A DNA stretch of 64,000 bases from CAYVQZ01 sp964453435 (GTDB lineage: Bacteria > Abyssobacteria > SURF-5): positions 12,382 to 76,381 of the forward strand of contig CAYVQZ010000015.1 of the NCBI GenBank assembly GCA_964453435.1, in the 5' to 3' direction. Positions 32,737-41,458 of the stretch are shown piece after piece (positions within the stretch are counted from its first letter, which is position 1; every line of letters begins with the position of its first letter). The notes under the pieces are model-generated. The model was not told the origin of the DNA. It made no database searches and saw only the letters and a list, made by a program, of their open reading frames with translations. Both the position numbers and the translations under genes were made by a program.

Positions 32737-34866
32737 ATGAAGGCATGGCCGGGAAAACCATATCCCCAGGGCGCAACGCCGGATGACGGCGGGGTAAATT
32801 TCGCGCTGTTTTCAGAGAACGCGGAGAAGGTCGAGCTGTGCTTGTATGACGCTGAGAACGGAAAAGAAACCAGAACACAGCTTGTCGAACACACAGCCCA
32901 GGTCTGGCACGGGTATGTGCCGGAAATTCGAGCCGGTCAGCTGTACGGGTACCGCGTATACGGTCCGTACGAACCGGGCGAAGGGCATCGTTTCAACCCG
33001 AGCAAGCTTCTTCTCGACCCATACACGAAAGCGATTACCAAAGGTCCGAAGATAACCGAAACATCGTTCGGCTATTCCATAGGACATTCGGACGCCGATT
33101 TATCGATAGACGAGCGGGACAACGCGGCCGAGATGGCAAAATGTGTTGTTGTCAATGAGAGATTCGATTGGGGAAGTGACTCAGCTCCTTGCACTCCATT
33201 GCATGAAACCATCATATACGAGCTGCATGTAAAGGGATTTACGGCACAACATCCGGATGTGCCTCAGGAACTGAGGGGGACATTTGCGGGGCTGGCCACC
33301 CAACCGGTCATCGAATATTTGACGTCGCTGGGAATTACCGCGGTAGAACTGATGCCGATACACCAGTTCATCACCGATAAGCGACTGGATGACCTCGGCC
33401 TGACAAATTATTGGGGATACAACTCTATCGGTTTCTTTGCGCCGCACGGCGAATATTCGAGTTCCGGCGACATGGGAGAACAAATCGCGGAATTCAAGAA
33501 CATGGTGAAAACATTCCACGGAATCGGGATCGAGGTGATTCTGGACGTCGTGTACAATCACACCGCGGAGGGGAATCACCTGGGACCCACATTATCCTTC
33601 CGTGGAATCGACAACGCGAGCTACTATCGTTTGCAACCTGATAGTCCTCGGTACTATGTGGATTATACGGGAACGGGCAATACGCTGAACATGGTCCAGC
33701 CCCAGGTGCTCCAACTCATCATGGACAGCCTCCGCTACTGGGTGCGGGAGATGCATGTCGACGGGTTCCGGTTCGACCTCGCTTCTACACTTGCGCGCGA
33801 GTTGATAGACGTCGATCGTCTCGGCTCGTTCTTTGATATCATTCACCAAGACCCGGTGCTTTCCCAGGTGAAATTGGTCGCTGAACCGTGGGACCTCGGA
33901 CCAGGCGGCTACCAGGTAGGCAAATTCCCCGTGCTGTGGGCTGAATGGAACGGGAAATACCGCGACACCATCAGGCGGTTCTGGCGCGGCAACGAACAAA
34001 TCGTCGGAGACCTCGCCTACCGCCTGGCAGGGAGCAGCGACCTGTACGAACATGGCGGCCGGAAGCCGTATGCGAGCATCAACTTCGTGACAGCGCACGA
34101 TGGCTTCACCCTGAATGACCTTGTGAGCTACAACGAGAAACACAATGAGGAAAACGCCGAAGAAAACAAGGATGGCGCTGACGAAAACCTGAGCTGGAAT
34201 TGTGGAGCGGAGGGGCCCACAGACGAGCCGGAGATTCGACAGCTAAGGGAACGACAGAGACGGAATTTCCTCGCAACGCTTCTCCTGTCGCAGGGAGTGC
34301 CCATGCTCCTCGGCGCCGATGAAATCGGGCGCTCACAGAACGGCAATAACAACGCATATTGCCAAGATAACGAGATTTCGTGGGTCGATTGGAACTTGGA
34401 CGAACCGAGACAGAAACTGCTTCAATTCACCCGATTTCTAATACAGCTGCGCAAGGAACACCCGGTGCTTCGTCGACGCCACTTTTTCCAGGGAAGGGAA
34501 ATCCGCGGTTCCGGTGTCAAAGACCTCACATGGTTCAAGGCGGACGGTAAAGAGATGTCGGACGATGAGTGGACCAAACAACATTGCAACTGCATCGGGC
34601 TCCGTCTGGCGGGCGATGAGATGGAGGAAAACGACATCCGGGGGAACAGAATTGTCGATGACACATTCCTGATCCTCATGTCGGCCGCAGACTCGCCACT
34701 CTCCTTCTCAATGCCCGACGACACTCCAGGCCTGATGTGGGAATTAGTCGTCGATACCCGCGAGGCAACGGGAACCAGAAAGCATGACCCGATCCCGGGA
34801 GGAACATCCTTTGAACTGGAGTCTCACTCCCTGGCCGTGTTTCGAGCTAAGGAAAAAAGTGGGTGA
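32737..34866 (+). CDS. glgX: Glycogen debranching enzyme GlgX
   Basis: A 709-residue GH13 isoamylase/GlgX that cleaves alpha-1,6 branches left by phosphorylase. The N-terminal CBM48 region (GATPDDGGVNFALFSENAEK) precedes the barrel. GH13 motifs: VILDVVYNHTAEG (region I), HVDGFRFDLASTL with the catalytic Asp (II), VAEPWDLGPGGYQVG with the catalytic Glu (III), FVTAHDGFTLNDL (IV), and LLGADEIGRSQNGNNNAYCQ of the GlgX type. CCAGGAGGAACC precedes the ATG. No other glycogen genes are in the window. Confidence 0.96.
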   Translation: MKAWPGKPYPQGATPDDGGVNFALFSENAEKVELCLYDAENGKETRTQLVEHTAQVWHGYVPEIRAGQLYGYRVYGPYEPGEGHRFNPSKLLLDPYTKAITKGPKITETSFGYSIGHSDADLSIDERDNAAEMAKCVVVNERFDWGSDSAPCTPLHETIIYELHVKGFTAQHPDVPQELRGTFAGLATQPVIEYLTSLGITAVELMPIHQFITDKRLDDLGLTNYWGYNSIGFFAPHGEYSSSGDMGEQIAEFKNMVKTFHGIGIEVILDVVYNHTAEGNHLGPTLSFRGIDNASYYRLQPDSPRYYVDYTGTGNTLNMVQPQVLQLIMDSLRYWVREMHVDGFRFDLASTLARELIDVDRLGSFFDIIHQDPVLSQVKLVAEPWDLGPGGYQVGKFPVLWAEWNGKYRDTIRRFWRGNEQIVGDLAYRLAGSSDLYEHGGRKPYASINFVTAHDGFTLNDLVSYNEKHNEENAEENKDGADENLSWNCGAEGPTDEPEIRQLRERQRRNFLATLLLSQGVPMLLGADEIGRSQNGNNNAYCQDNEISWVDWNLDEPRQKLLQFTRFLIQLRKEHPVLRRRHFFQGREIRGSGVKDLTWFKADGKEMSDDEWTKQHCNCIGLRLAGDEMEENDIRGNRIVDDTFLILMSAADSPLSFSMPDDTPGLMWELVVDTREATGTRKHDPIPGGTSFELESHSLAVFRAKEKSG

Positions 34867-34920
34867 AGAAGCTTTTTCCCTCCCCCATCCTGATCACTCC
34901 GAAGGCTCGGCCACTGGAAC

Positions 34921-35238
34921 TCAAACAAGCTGATAGCCAGCCTTCTTCCAGGCCTCCACACCTCCGCCCAGGGCCTTCGCATTCCTGTATCCCTGCCCGA
35001 TATACTTTGCCGCCCGACCGGCAGCAGTTTTCTCATGGGGTCAAGCGCAATAGAAAATAATCTCTTGGTCCTTCGGTAAATTGGGCAGACGCGACTCGAA
35101 TTCTTGAAGCGAAATCGCTCCCTCGAGACGCATGTCCCTGAATTTCCCCTCATCCTCATAACCACACACGAGCAACGCGTCTCCCGATTCAATTTTCCGG
35201 GAAGCCTCCCGCGGGTTGATTCTCGCCGGTTCAACCAT
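34921..35238 (-). CDS. Rhodanese-like protein with in-frame UGA, candidate selenoprotein
   Basis: A 105-residue rhodanese-domain protein if codon 66 (TGA, 35043-35041) is read as selenocysteine. Before it: MVEPARINPREASRKIESGD, later LEGAISLQEFE and the strand EIIFYCA. After the TGA the same frame continues without a shift: PHEKTAAGRAAKYIGQGYRN, then AKALGGGVEAWKKAGYQLV and a stop, the usual rhodanese end (GG..AW..AGY). Relatives carry Cys in a YCxCP-type loop, so Sec replaces the second Cys, giving C-A-U. A SECIS-like hairpin starts 14 nt after the TGA. AAGGAGGGG sits six bases before the ATG. Without recoding the product is a 65-residue fragment. Alternative: a nonsense mutation or sequencing error. 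Confidence 0.75.
35008..35043 (-). promoter_or_regulatory. Bacterial SECIS-like element (UGA plus hairpin)
   Basis: In the mRNA: UGA, 14 nt, stem UGCUGCC, loop GGUCG, stem GGCGGCA. All seven pairs form (one U-G). The GGUC loop and its distance from UGA match bacterial SECIS elements recognised by SelB closely (E. coli fdhF has its GGUC three bases nearer). Confidence 0.65.
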
Positions 35239-35510
35239 GGGAATCCCCTCCTTATCTCGATGAACCTTTAGATTTCTTTCCCCCCACGCATGTAGCGAAC
35301 GGTGGCAGAAGTATCAAGCCGCTCCACTCGCCGTGCTTCCAACGACCCCAATCACATTTTATTCAGATAAATTACGGTGTCCGACAACTTCGCGCCGCGC
35401 TGCATTCCGCTTGCCGCATGGCCTCCAGCCCTTTTACGCTTTCGGATACTGTCGCAAAGCCTTTTAATCTCTTTTTCAAAAAAGTCCTCACCTCAGCCAG
35501 AAAACAGACA

Positions 35511-35541
35511 AAAGGGCACCCGCCTTAAGCGAGCACCCTTT
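35511..35541 (-). terminator. Intrinsic terminator of the cold-shock gene
   Basis: Minus strand AAAGGGTGCTCGC, loop about TTAA, GGCGGGTGCCCTTTTGTC. A long stem with some G-T pairs and a U-rich end, 36 bp after the stop. Confidence 0.75.
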
Positions 35542-35576
35542 CTTTTCTTTGCCCTCTATTATACCGGAAGCAAGCG

Positions 35577-35783
35577 TTATTCCACTTTGAGCACGTTTGC
35601 CGCCTGCAGCCCCTTTGGCCCTTCAATGATGTCAAAGCTCACCTGGTCATCCTGCTCCAGGGTCTTGAACCCCTCCCCCTTGATTGCGGTGTAGTGCACA
35701 AAAACGTCGTCGCCCTCCTCGCGCTTGATGAATCCGAAACCCTTTTTGTTGTCGAACCATTTGACCATTCCTACCGGTGCCAT
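35577..35783 (-). CDS. cspA: Cold-shock protein (CspA family)
   Basis: A 68-residue single cold-shock domain that binds single-stranded nucleic acid and melts RNA structure. RNP1 (KKGFGFIKRE) and RNP2 (DVFVHYTAI) are intact. The ATG has AGGAGGTAC upstream. A terminator-like hairpin with a T run lies in its 5' region (35831-35872), about 48 bp before the ATG, and a strong terminator follows the gene. Monocistronic. Confidence 0.95.
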   Translation of the reverse strand: MAPVGMVKWFDNKKGFGFIKREEGDDVFVHYTAIKGEGFKTLEQDDQVSFDIIEGPKGLQAANVLKVE

Positions 35784-36187
35784 GAACCTGTACCTCCTGA
35801 CTGCTGACCCATCCGCGGACCGAGGGAGCCAAAAAAAAATCCGCAGAATCCGTACTTCTCATTCTGCGAATCTCCCTCATCGCATCTTACAAAAACCACA
35901 CCGAAAGCCCTTTGGAACCGCCATTCGGAGAGACTATATCACATAGTCCGGAATTTGTCAAGAAATATTTTTTCACTGTCGTTAAGAAACGGTATTGTAA
36001 ACGCAACTGCCCACTCTCGCGGATTCTTTGATGTTTCAAGAATTTGCGTGTTTCCCGTGATTCCTCTGAAAAGTGACGCCGTCCGGACTACTTACCGGCA
36101 AAATCCTTATGCGTCAACCGGTTATGAGGCGGCGCTTCGTCTCGGGGCGCCGATTTCCCGGGGCAAAACCTCCTGCAGGCAGACTTT
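35784..36187. other. cspA upstream region
   Basis: About 400 bp without a gene; contains the leader hairpin at 35831-35872. Remaining sequence shows no clear feature. Confidence 0.4.
35831..35872 (-). terminator. Terminator-like hairpin in the cspA upstream/leader region
   Basis: Minus strand GATTCGCAGAAT, 11-nt loop, ATTCTGCGGATT, then a run of T. A 12-bp stem with two G-T pairs. Either an attenuator in the cspA leader or the terminator of the glcDF operon that ends 315 bp upstream. Confidence 0.6.
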
Positions 36188-37471
36188 TCATGTCAACTCG
36201 GAAGAAGCGCAAAGATTCTCGTTCCGGCTCTCTTTCGTTGCGGCACGAGCCAGAATCTCCACGGTATGAACCGCTCTCTTATCGAGTCCGCCGGCCGCCA
36301 GCAGGTCGTTTAGTTGCAGGATACAACCGGGACAGCCAGTGGCAATCTCCGTTGCGTCGAGGCCAACGAGGGACTCCACTTTTCTTCGGCCGATCATATG
36401 CGCGATTTCCGGGAAAAAGACATGAAACGTGCCCGCCATGCCGCAGCAATACATTTCTCCCGAAATTTCTTCGAAGTGACAGGCGCGTTTCAGCAACTCC
36501 CTCGGTTGCCGATAAATTCCCTGTCCCCATCGAAGATGGCACGGATCGTGGTACGTCACGCTGGCGCTGGTCCTATCGAACTGCAGATTCGCGTGTTCGC
36601 AAAGGAATTCGCAGATATCCATTACGGGGACACCAAACGGAGATGCCCCACGACCAAGCAAGAAAGGATACTCGTGTTCCAGCGTGCGTCCGCAGGAGGC
36701 GCAAACGGTCAGAATGACATCGCATTTTGCCGACTCAAAACATCTCATGTTTTGTTCGGCAAGATTTTTCGCGGCTTCGATATCCCCAAAAGCAAGCGGC
36801 GGAGTGCCACAACACAATTGGGAAGTTGGCACGATTGTCTCCACATTGGCCTTCGCCAGCAGTTCAGACGCTCGCTCGACTATATGGGGGTAAACGTAGT
36901 TCGTAAGACATCCCACAAAAATTCCGGCTCGTTTGGCTGCCACCGGAATTTTCGTGGGCGCCCGAAAGCGCCGGAGCGCGGGCACGTTCGCCATGGGCGG
37001 AAGCCATTTCCCACCCCTGAAGAAAAGCGGCAGGTGCCGCAAATTACCATTTCGCTTTCCGGGAATCAATCGTTGCCCCACCGAGACCGCGCGCATGACC
37101 AAATCAAAGAACAGCCTCCGGGTAATAATATGCCGAAAAACGAAAGCCGCCCCGAAGGGCAATCCAGCTTCCGTCGCCAGGCGGCCACGGGCAGCCCGTA
37201 TGACCTCGATGAAATCCACACCCGACGGACAGATTTCCGAACATCGCTGGCACATCAGGCAAGCCGACATAATCCGCTGCAGTTCGGCGGAGGCGGATAG
37301 TTCCCCTCGATGAAGCGCTTCCAGGAGCCTGACCCTTCCCCTGGCGACATAGGCTTCGTCTTTCAGCTCGGCAAATACGGGACAGACGGCCCTGCACTTA
37401 CCGCACCGGGCACATTTCTCCACCTCCCCAGCGGCATTCGTCGACTTGTCATGAAGCATCCCGAAATGCAC
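36188..37471 (-). CDS. glcF: Glycolate/lactate oxidase iron-sulfur subunit (GlcF-like)
   Basis: A 427-residue Fe-S subunit. Two [4Fe-4S] motifs lie near the N terminus (CARCGKCRAVCP and CLMCQRCSEICP), followed by two CCG domains with SQLCCGTPPLAFGD, CASCGRTLEHEYP, YHDPCHLRWGQG and MYCCGMAGTFH, ending CPGCILQLND. It passes electrons from the flavin subunit to a membrane acceptor. The GTG start overlaps the glcD stop by 23 bp. It is the last gene in the ddl-LOG-DUF1848-glcD-glcF run. Glycolate or D-lactate is the likely substrate of the pair. Confidence 0.9.
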   Translation of the reverse strand: MHFGMLHDKSTNAAGEVEKCARCGKCRAVCPVFAELKDEAYVARGRVRLLEALHRGELSASAELQRIMSACLMCQRCSEICPSGVDFIEVIRAARGRLATEAGLPFGAAFVFRHIITRRLFFDLVMRAVSVGQRLIPGKRNGNLRHLPLFFRGGKWLPPMANVPALRRFRAPTKIPVAAKRAGIFVGCLTNYVYPHIVERASELLAKANVETIVPTSQLCCGTPPLAFGDIEAAKNLAEQNMRCFESAKCDVILTVCASCGRTLEHEYPFLLGRGASPFGVPVMDICEFLCEHANLQFDRTSASVTYHDPCHLRWGQGIYRQPRELLKRACHFEEISGEMYCCGMAGTFHVFFPEIAHMIGRRKVESLVGLDATEIATGCPGCILQLNDLLAAGGLDKRAVHTVEILARAATKESRNENLCASSELT

Positions 37472-38849
37472 TCGTAAATTTCCCCGGATTCAAAATCCCG
37501 TTCGGGTCGAACAGCCTTTTTATCTCCCCCATGAGAGCCCGTTCCCTTTTCCCCGCCTCGAGCCCGAGAAATTTCGCCTTCGTGAGGCCGATACCGTGTT
37601 CGGCCGACAATGTCCCCCCCAGGGAGACAACCGCTCCGAAAATCTCTGCCACCGCGTGCTCTGCCCTTTCCCGAAGCTCTTCATCATCCCGTTCGAGCAT
37701 CACATTCACGTGCAAGCTCCCGTCCCCCACATGTCCGAAGTTGACGATGCGGAGCGAATGCCGGCCGGCTATTTCCTTGATCCTGTCCAATATCTCCGCA
37801 AGCCGGGAGCGGGGAACGCAAATGTCCTCGTTCAGTTTCACCTTTCCTATCTTATACAGGGCAGGCGAAATAGCTCGTCTGAGCGACCAGAAATGTTCTC
37901 GCTCCTCTTCCGATGCCGCGCGTCTCACCATGAACGCGCCGCTATCCTCACAAATGCGCAATATTTTATCTGCCTCCTCACGGGTGGAAGAGCGGAGACC
38001 GTCTACCTCGAACAAACAAAAAACTCCCCGCTTCGGCAGCGCATCAGAGTCCTTATACGAGCTCAAGCATTCGACGGCGCCCTCATCCATCAATTCCGCC
38101 GCGCGCGGAGTGATGCCGCTTCCAAAAATGGAACACACGCATCGGGCAGCCGCATCGGCTGTTGGGAACGTAGCAAGTACGGTTTCGATGCGTTCCGGTA
38201 ACGGAAGCAGTCTGAGCAGAATCTCCGTGAAAACTCCCAAGGTTCCTTCCGAACCAACGAAGAGCCGAACGAGGTCGTAACCGGTCACGCTCTTTGGCGC
38301 GCCGGTACCCACGCGGACCGTTTCTCCATTTGCGAGAACCACTTCGAGGGCCATCACGTACTCGCGTGTCGAGCCGTATTTCGTTCCCCGCAGCCCACCG
38401 GCATTCTCGGCCACGTTTCCACCGATGGTGCAGAAGTCACTCGAAGCTGGGTCGGGCGGATAGAACAGCCCCCTTTTCTCCGACTCGCGCTGAAGGTCCC
38501 CCGTGATGACTCCGGGCTGGACCAGAGCCGTCATGTTCCGTGCGTCAATTGCAAGAATTCTATTCATGATCTCGAAGTCGAGAACGATTCCACCTTCGGC
38601 GGGAACGGCTCCGCCCGTAAGGCCGGACCCCGCGCCCCGTGAATAGACTGGAATTCGTTTCACATTGGCGAGCTTCAAGATTCGAGCGACCTGGCTGGCC
38701 GCAGTAGGACGAGCTATCACGTCGGGCAGCAAGGCAGACACCCTCGATGCGTCGGACGAATATGCGATTCGCTTCTCCACCGAATCGAAGAGGTTTTCTT
38801 TTCCCAAAATATCAACCAGGCTTTTCCTGGTGTCCGAATCAATGCCCAT
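37449..38849 (-). CDS. glcD: FAD-linked oxidase subunit (GlcD-like, glycolate/D-lactate dehydrogenase)
   Basis: A 466-residue VAO-type flavoprotein that oxidises a 2-hydroxyacid. The FAD-binding PCMH domain holds VYSRGAGSGLTGGAVPAEGG, GGNVAENAGGLRGTKYG and LFVGSEGTLGVFTEI; the C-terminal domain has VNFGHVGDGSLHVN and LSAEHGIGLTKAKFL. The ATG at 38849 has GGAG seven bases upstream and overlaps the end of the DUF1848 gene by 11 bp. No GlcE is present, as in many GlcD-GlcF pairs. It is coupled to glcF. Confidence 0.92.
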   Translation of the reverse strand: MGIDSDTRKSLVDILGKENLFDSVEKRIAYSSDASRVSALLPDVIARPTAASQVARILKLANVKRIPVYSRGAGSGLTGGAVPAEGGIVLDFEIMNRILAIDARNMTALVQPGVITGDLQRESEKRGLFYPPDPASSDFCTIGGNVAENAGGLRGTKYGSTREYVMALEVVLANGETVRVGTGAPKSVTGYDLVRLFVGSEGTLGVFTEILLRLLPLPERIETVLATFPTADAAARCVCSIFGSGITPRAAELMDEGAVECLSSYKDSDALPKRGVFCLFEVDGLRSSTREEADKILRICEDSGAFMVRRAASEEEREHFWSLRRAISPALYKIGKVKLNEDICVPRSRLAEILDRIKEIAGRHSLRIVNFGHVGDGSLHVNVMLERDDEELRERAEHAVAEIFGAVVSLGGTLSAEHGIGLTKAKFLGLEAGKRERALMGEIKRLFDPNGILNPGKFTSAFRDAS

Positions 38850-39639
38850 GAACACACTCCGATGTCGGCGCCGGGTTGGCATAACAGTAAAGACATCCGT
38901 GCGGACACGGGTTGTACCACCCTATGTCAACGCTTTCGGTACACCCGCAGGTTGCCCGTTGCCCCTTCGCTTTCCTGGTCGAACAGGGAATCCCCTCTGG
39001 GTGCAAGAGAGTGAGAAGCTCGCCGTCAATACACCGGGAGACAGGCATCCCGGACACGCAACATCCGTGGAGAGTTATTGAGTGCCCGGCGGCTGTTTCG
39101 CTCAGCCAATCAAGTTCTTCGCGCCAACGGGCCTGCCTGATGGGGATTTCGAAAATTCCGTGTTTACTCAGCCTCGAGATGACTTTCCTATATGCGGCCA
39201 TCCAACTGATGGAAAAGCATGTGATGGCATGGCTTCGAGCCTCTTTTGCGATTTCTCCAAACTTTCCAAGATTGCAGATTTCCTCTCCGCCGGGCAGCCT
39301 CAAATGCACAATGGGGTCAAACCGTATACGGACCCGCTGTGGGTTGCCGACGTATTCAACCAATGGTCCGAGCAGCTTCAGCGCTTCAGACATTGGAGGG
39401 ACCGCCGGTTCCAGCACCGAGCCTCCCATGCCGGTTATTGTGAAATGCACGTAGAGCGGATATTGCCTGCACCAGTCCCTGAGTGCTTGGTGCGCAAAAA
39501 GATTCTCCGGGTTCTTCGTCCAGAGAACGAGCGTGTGGGTATCGTTTGGCGGCCATTTTTCCCGCAGCAGATCGAGCAACTGGTCCGCAAATCCAGCGAC
39601 CATGTCGACCCGTCTGCTCGCGGATATTACGCGTTTCAT
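38839..39639 (-). CDS. DUF1848 protein with C-terminal Fe-S-type cysteine cluster
   Basis: A 266-residue protein of the DUF1848 family. It starts with VISASRRVDMVAGFADQLL, has a TIM-barrel-like core (TLVLWTKNPENL, YVHFTITGMG, RIRFDPIVHL), and ends with a cysteine cluster: CGCTESVDIG, then NPCPHGCLYCYANP. That C-terminal CxxxCxYCYAN resembles a radical-SAM motif but is at the wrong end of the chain, a feature of the family. Function is unknown; a radical or Fe-S role is plausible. It overlaps the LOG-family gene by four bases (ATGA) and the glcD start by 11. Confidence 0.85.
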   Translation of the reverse strand: MKRVISASRRVDMVAGFADQLLDLLREKWPPNDTHTLVLWTKNPENLFAHQALRDWCRQYPLYVHFTITGMGGSVLEPAVPPMSEALKLLGPLVEYVGNPQRVRIRFDPIVHLRLPGGEEICNLGKFGEIAKEARSHAITCFSISWMAAYRKVISRLSKHGIFEIPIRQARWREELDWLSETAAGHSITLHGCCVSGMPVSRCIDGELLTLLHPEGIPCSTRKAKGQRATCGCTESVDIGWYNPCPHGCLYCYANPAPTSECVHGH

Positions 39640-40184
39640 GACTTGAAGTTTAAAAAATGATTCACCGTCTTTACGGCCTCCTCCGGTGACGAGACGACAT
39701 GCAAAAGCCTGAGGTCTTTATCGCGAATGTCTGTGCATCGGCAAAGGCTTTCCAGTATGGTCGGCCAACAGTCGCCCAGCAGGACGAGCGGCCTCGGCCC
39801 CATCGCCCCCGTCTGCTTAAGATTCCAGATTACGAACAACTCGGCAAGCGTGCCCACTCTTCCTTTCAACACGATGAAAGCGTCGGCAAGCGTGACGAAA
39901 TTCGCCAGGCGTTCGAAGAGCGTGGCGTTCTTGATTTCCCGCGCTATGTAAGGGTTCGCTTCCCTGTCACCAAAAACGCCCAAGGTCAGACCGATTGATG
40001 TTCCCTTCATGTCGGAGACTCCCCGCGAGCAGGCCTCCATTGTCCCGCCATAGCCTCCGTTGCAGACAACATACCCCTCGCGCGCCAATAGTCTTCCCAA
40101 CAGGCGCGCCTCCTCGTATTCGATATCGGTTTCTATCGTCTGGGAGCTTCCGAAAACTGCTACGACGGGTTTTGAATTCCACAC
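39636..40184 (-). CDS. LOG / TIGR00725-family nucleotide-binding protein
   Basis: A 182-residue Rossmann-like protein related to 'lysine decarboxylase'/LOG proteins, some of which hydrolyse nucleoside monophosphates to ribose 5-phosphate. VAVFGSSQ opens the chain and NGGYGGTMEACSRG matches the family. The usual PGGxGTxxE motif is altered to LKGRVGTLAELF, so activity is uncertain. The GTG start is one base after the ddl stop. It overlaps DUF1848, so the three genes must be translated together. Confidence 0.82.
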   Translation of the reverse strand: MWNSKPVVAVFGSSQTIETDIEYEEARLLGRLLAREGYVVCNGGYGGTMEACSRGVSDMKGTSIGLTLGVFGDREANPYIAREIKNATLFERLANFVTLADAFIVLKGRVGTLAELFVIWNLKQTGAMGPRPLVLLGDCWPTILESLCRCTDIRDKDLRLLHVVSSPEEAVKTVNHFLNFKS

Positions 40185-40185
40185 A

Positions 40186-41289
40186 TCAGCGGTCCACGCA
40201 GATTCTTTTCGAACGGTGAGTTTCGATGGCGACTTCGATCAGGTGACTGAGCAATTCCGTGAAACTCATGCCCATGGCACGGGCCGCCTTCGGGAAAAGA
40301 GAAAGCTCGGTGAGTCCCGGAATGGTGTTTGTCTCGAGGACGTACAGCGACTCTCCGCTCAAGATCATGTCGGTTCTCGACAGGCCGCCGCATCCGAGTG
40401 CTTCATGCGTCTTGACGCCGAGACGCTGGGCCTTCCTCGTGACCTTTACATCGAGCCGCGCCGGAGAAATCTCATCCGAACCACCCGGAGTATACTTGGC
40501 CTTATAATCAAAAAATTTTGAAGTCCTCGGCGCTATCTCAACCAGCGGCAGCGCAGTCGGTTTTTCACCCGGCTTGTTTCCGAGCACGGGACTGGTTAGC
40601 TCTTTTCCCGAGATAAACTCCTCGATGAGCGCGCTCCGGCCATAGCGAAGCGCCAAGTCAACGGCCGGGCAGAGCGCCTTTTTCTCGGAAACGATTTCCA
40701 TCCCGACGCTCGAGCCAAGTCGGGGCGGCTTGGTCACGCAGGGAAATCCGAGCTTCTCCTCCACCCGGTCAACCAATGAGTTCTTTCCCGTCTGCCATTC
40801 GCGCTCTTCAACAACCACAAACCGAGGAGTGGGAATACGATGATATCTGTAAATCTGCTTGCATCTTATCTTGTTCATCGAAATGGCGCTCGATTCAACA
40901 TCCGAACCCGTATACGGCAGGTCAAGCACTTCCAGCAATCCCTGTATCGTGCCGTCCTCCCCGTATGGGCCATGCATCGCAAGGAAGACAACATCGACCT
41001 TTTCGGAAATCGTACGGCTCAAGGCCTTGCCGGTTGAAACCGGCTCCAGGTCTCCGCCACGGGACTTCTCATCCACGTATTTGGGCAAGAGTTTTGCCAC
41101 CGCGCACCCATCAGTCAGGTAACCCTTCGGTATTACCCACGCGCCTTCACGGGTTATCGTTATCGGCTTGACGTTATACTTGTGAAGGTCGAGATTTTTG
41201 ACAACCATCTGCCCCGACGCCACCGATATCTCGTGTTCGGCCGTTCGTCCACCCATCAGAACCGCAACGTTAATTTTCCTCGCCTTCAC
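40186..41289 (-). CDS. ddl: D-alanine--D-alanine ligase
   Basis: ATP-grasp ligase of about 367 residues that makes the D-Ala-D-Ala dipeptide for peptidoglycan. INVAVLMGGRTAEHEIS is the N-terminal signature; HGPYGEDGTIQGLLEVLDLP and YTGSDVESSAISMNK follow; FPCVTKPPRLGSSVGM is the ATP loop; ALGCGGLSRTDMIL and LETNTIPGLTELSLFPKAAR are the metal and substrate motifs. The GTG at 41289 has AAAGGA eight bases upstream; GTG at 41307 is an alternative. It follows dapF after 170 bp in the same direction. Confidence 0.95.
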   Translation of the reverse strand: MKARKINVAVLMGGRTAEHEISVASGQMVVKNLDLHKYNVKPITITREGAWVIPKGYLTDGCAVAKLLPKYVDEKSRGGDLEPVSTGKALSRTISEKVDVVFLAMHGPYGEDGTIQGLLEVLDLPYTGSDVESSAISMNKIRCKQIYRYHRIPTPRFVVVEEREWQTGKNSLVDRVEEKLGFPCVTKPPRLGSSVGMEIVSEKKALCPAVDLALRYGRSALIEEFISGKELTSPVLGNKPGEKPTALPLVEIAPRTSKFFDYKAKYTPGGSDEISPARLDVKVTRKAQRLGVKTHEALGCGGLSRTDMILSGESLYVLETNTIPGLTELSLFPKAARAMGMSFTELLSHLIEVAIETHRSKRICVDR

Positions 41290-41458
41290 GCGCACGTTCC
41301 TTTCCACTCCCGAAACGGGGTACCGCTAAGCGTTCCTTCTACTGCCGCACTGGCGCTGCGCTCCGCGAAAAGCGACTCGATACCACGAACCGCCGAATTC
41401 ATGAGTTTTTGCCGCCATTTCCACACCTGTCCCCAAAGCGTGCTTTAAAGACGGCTCG

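Noticed and set aside
32890..32930. TGGCACG-type sigma-54 match inside glgX
   Set aside because: It lies within a coding region and has no gene starting downstream at a suitable distance.
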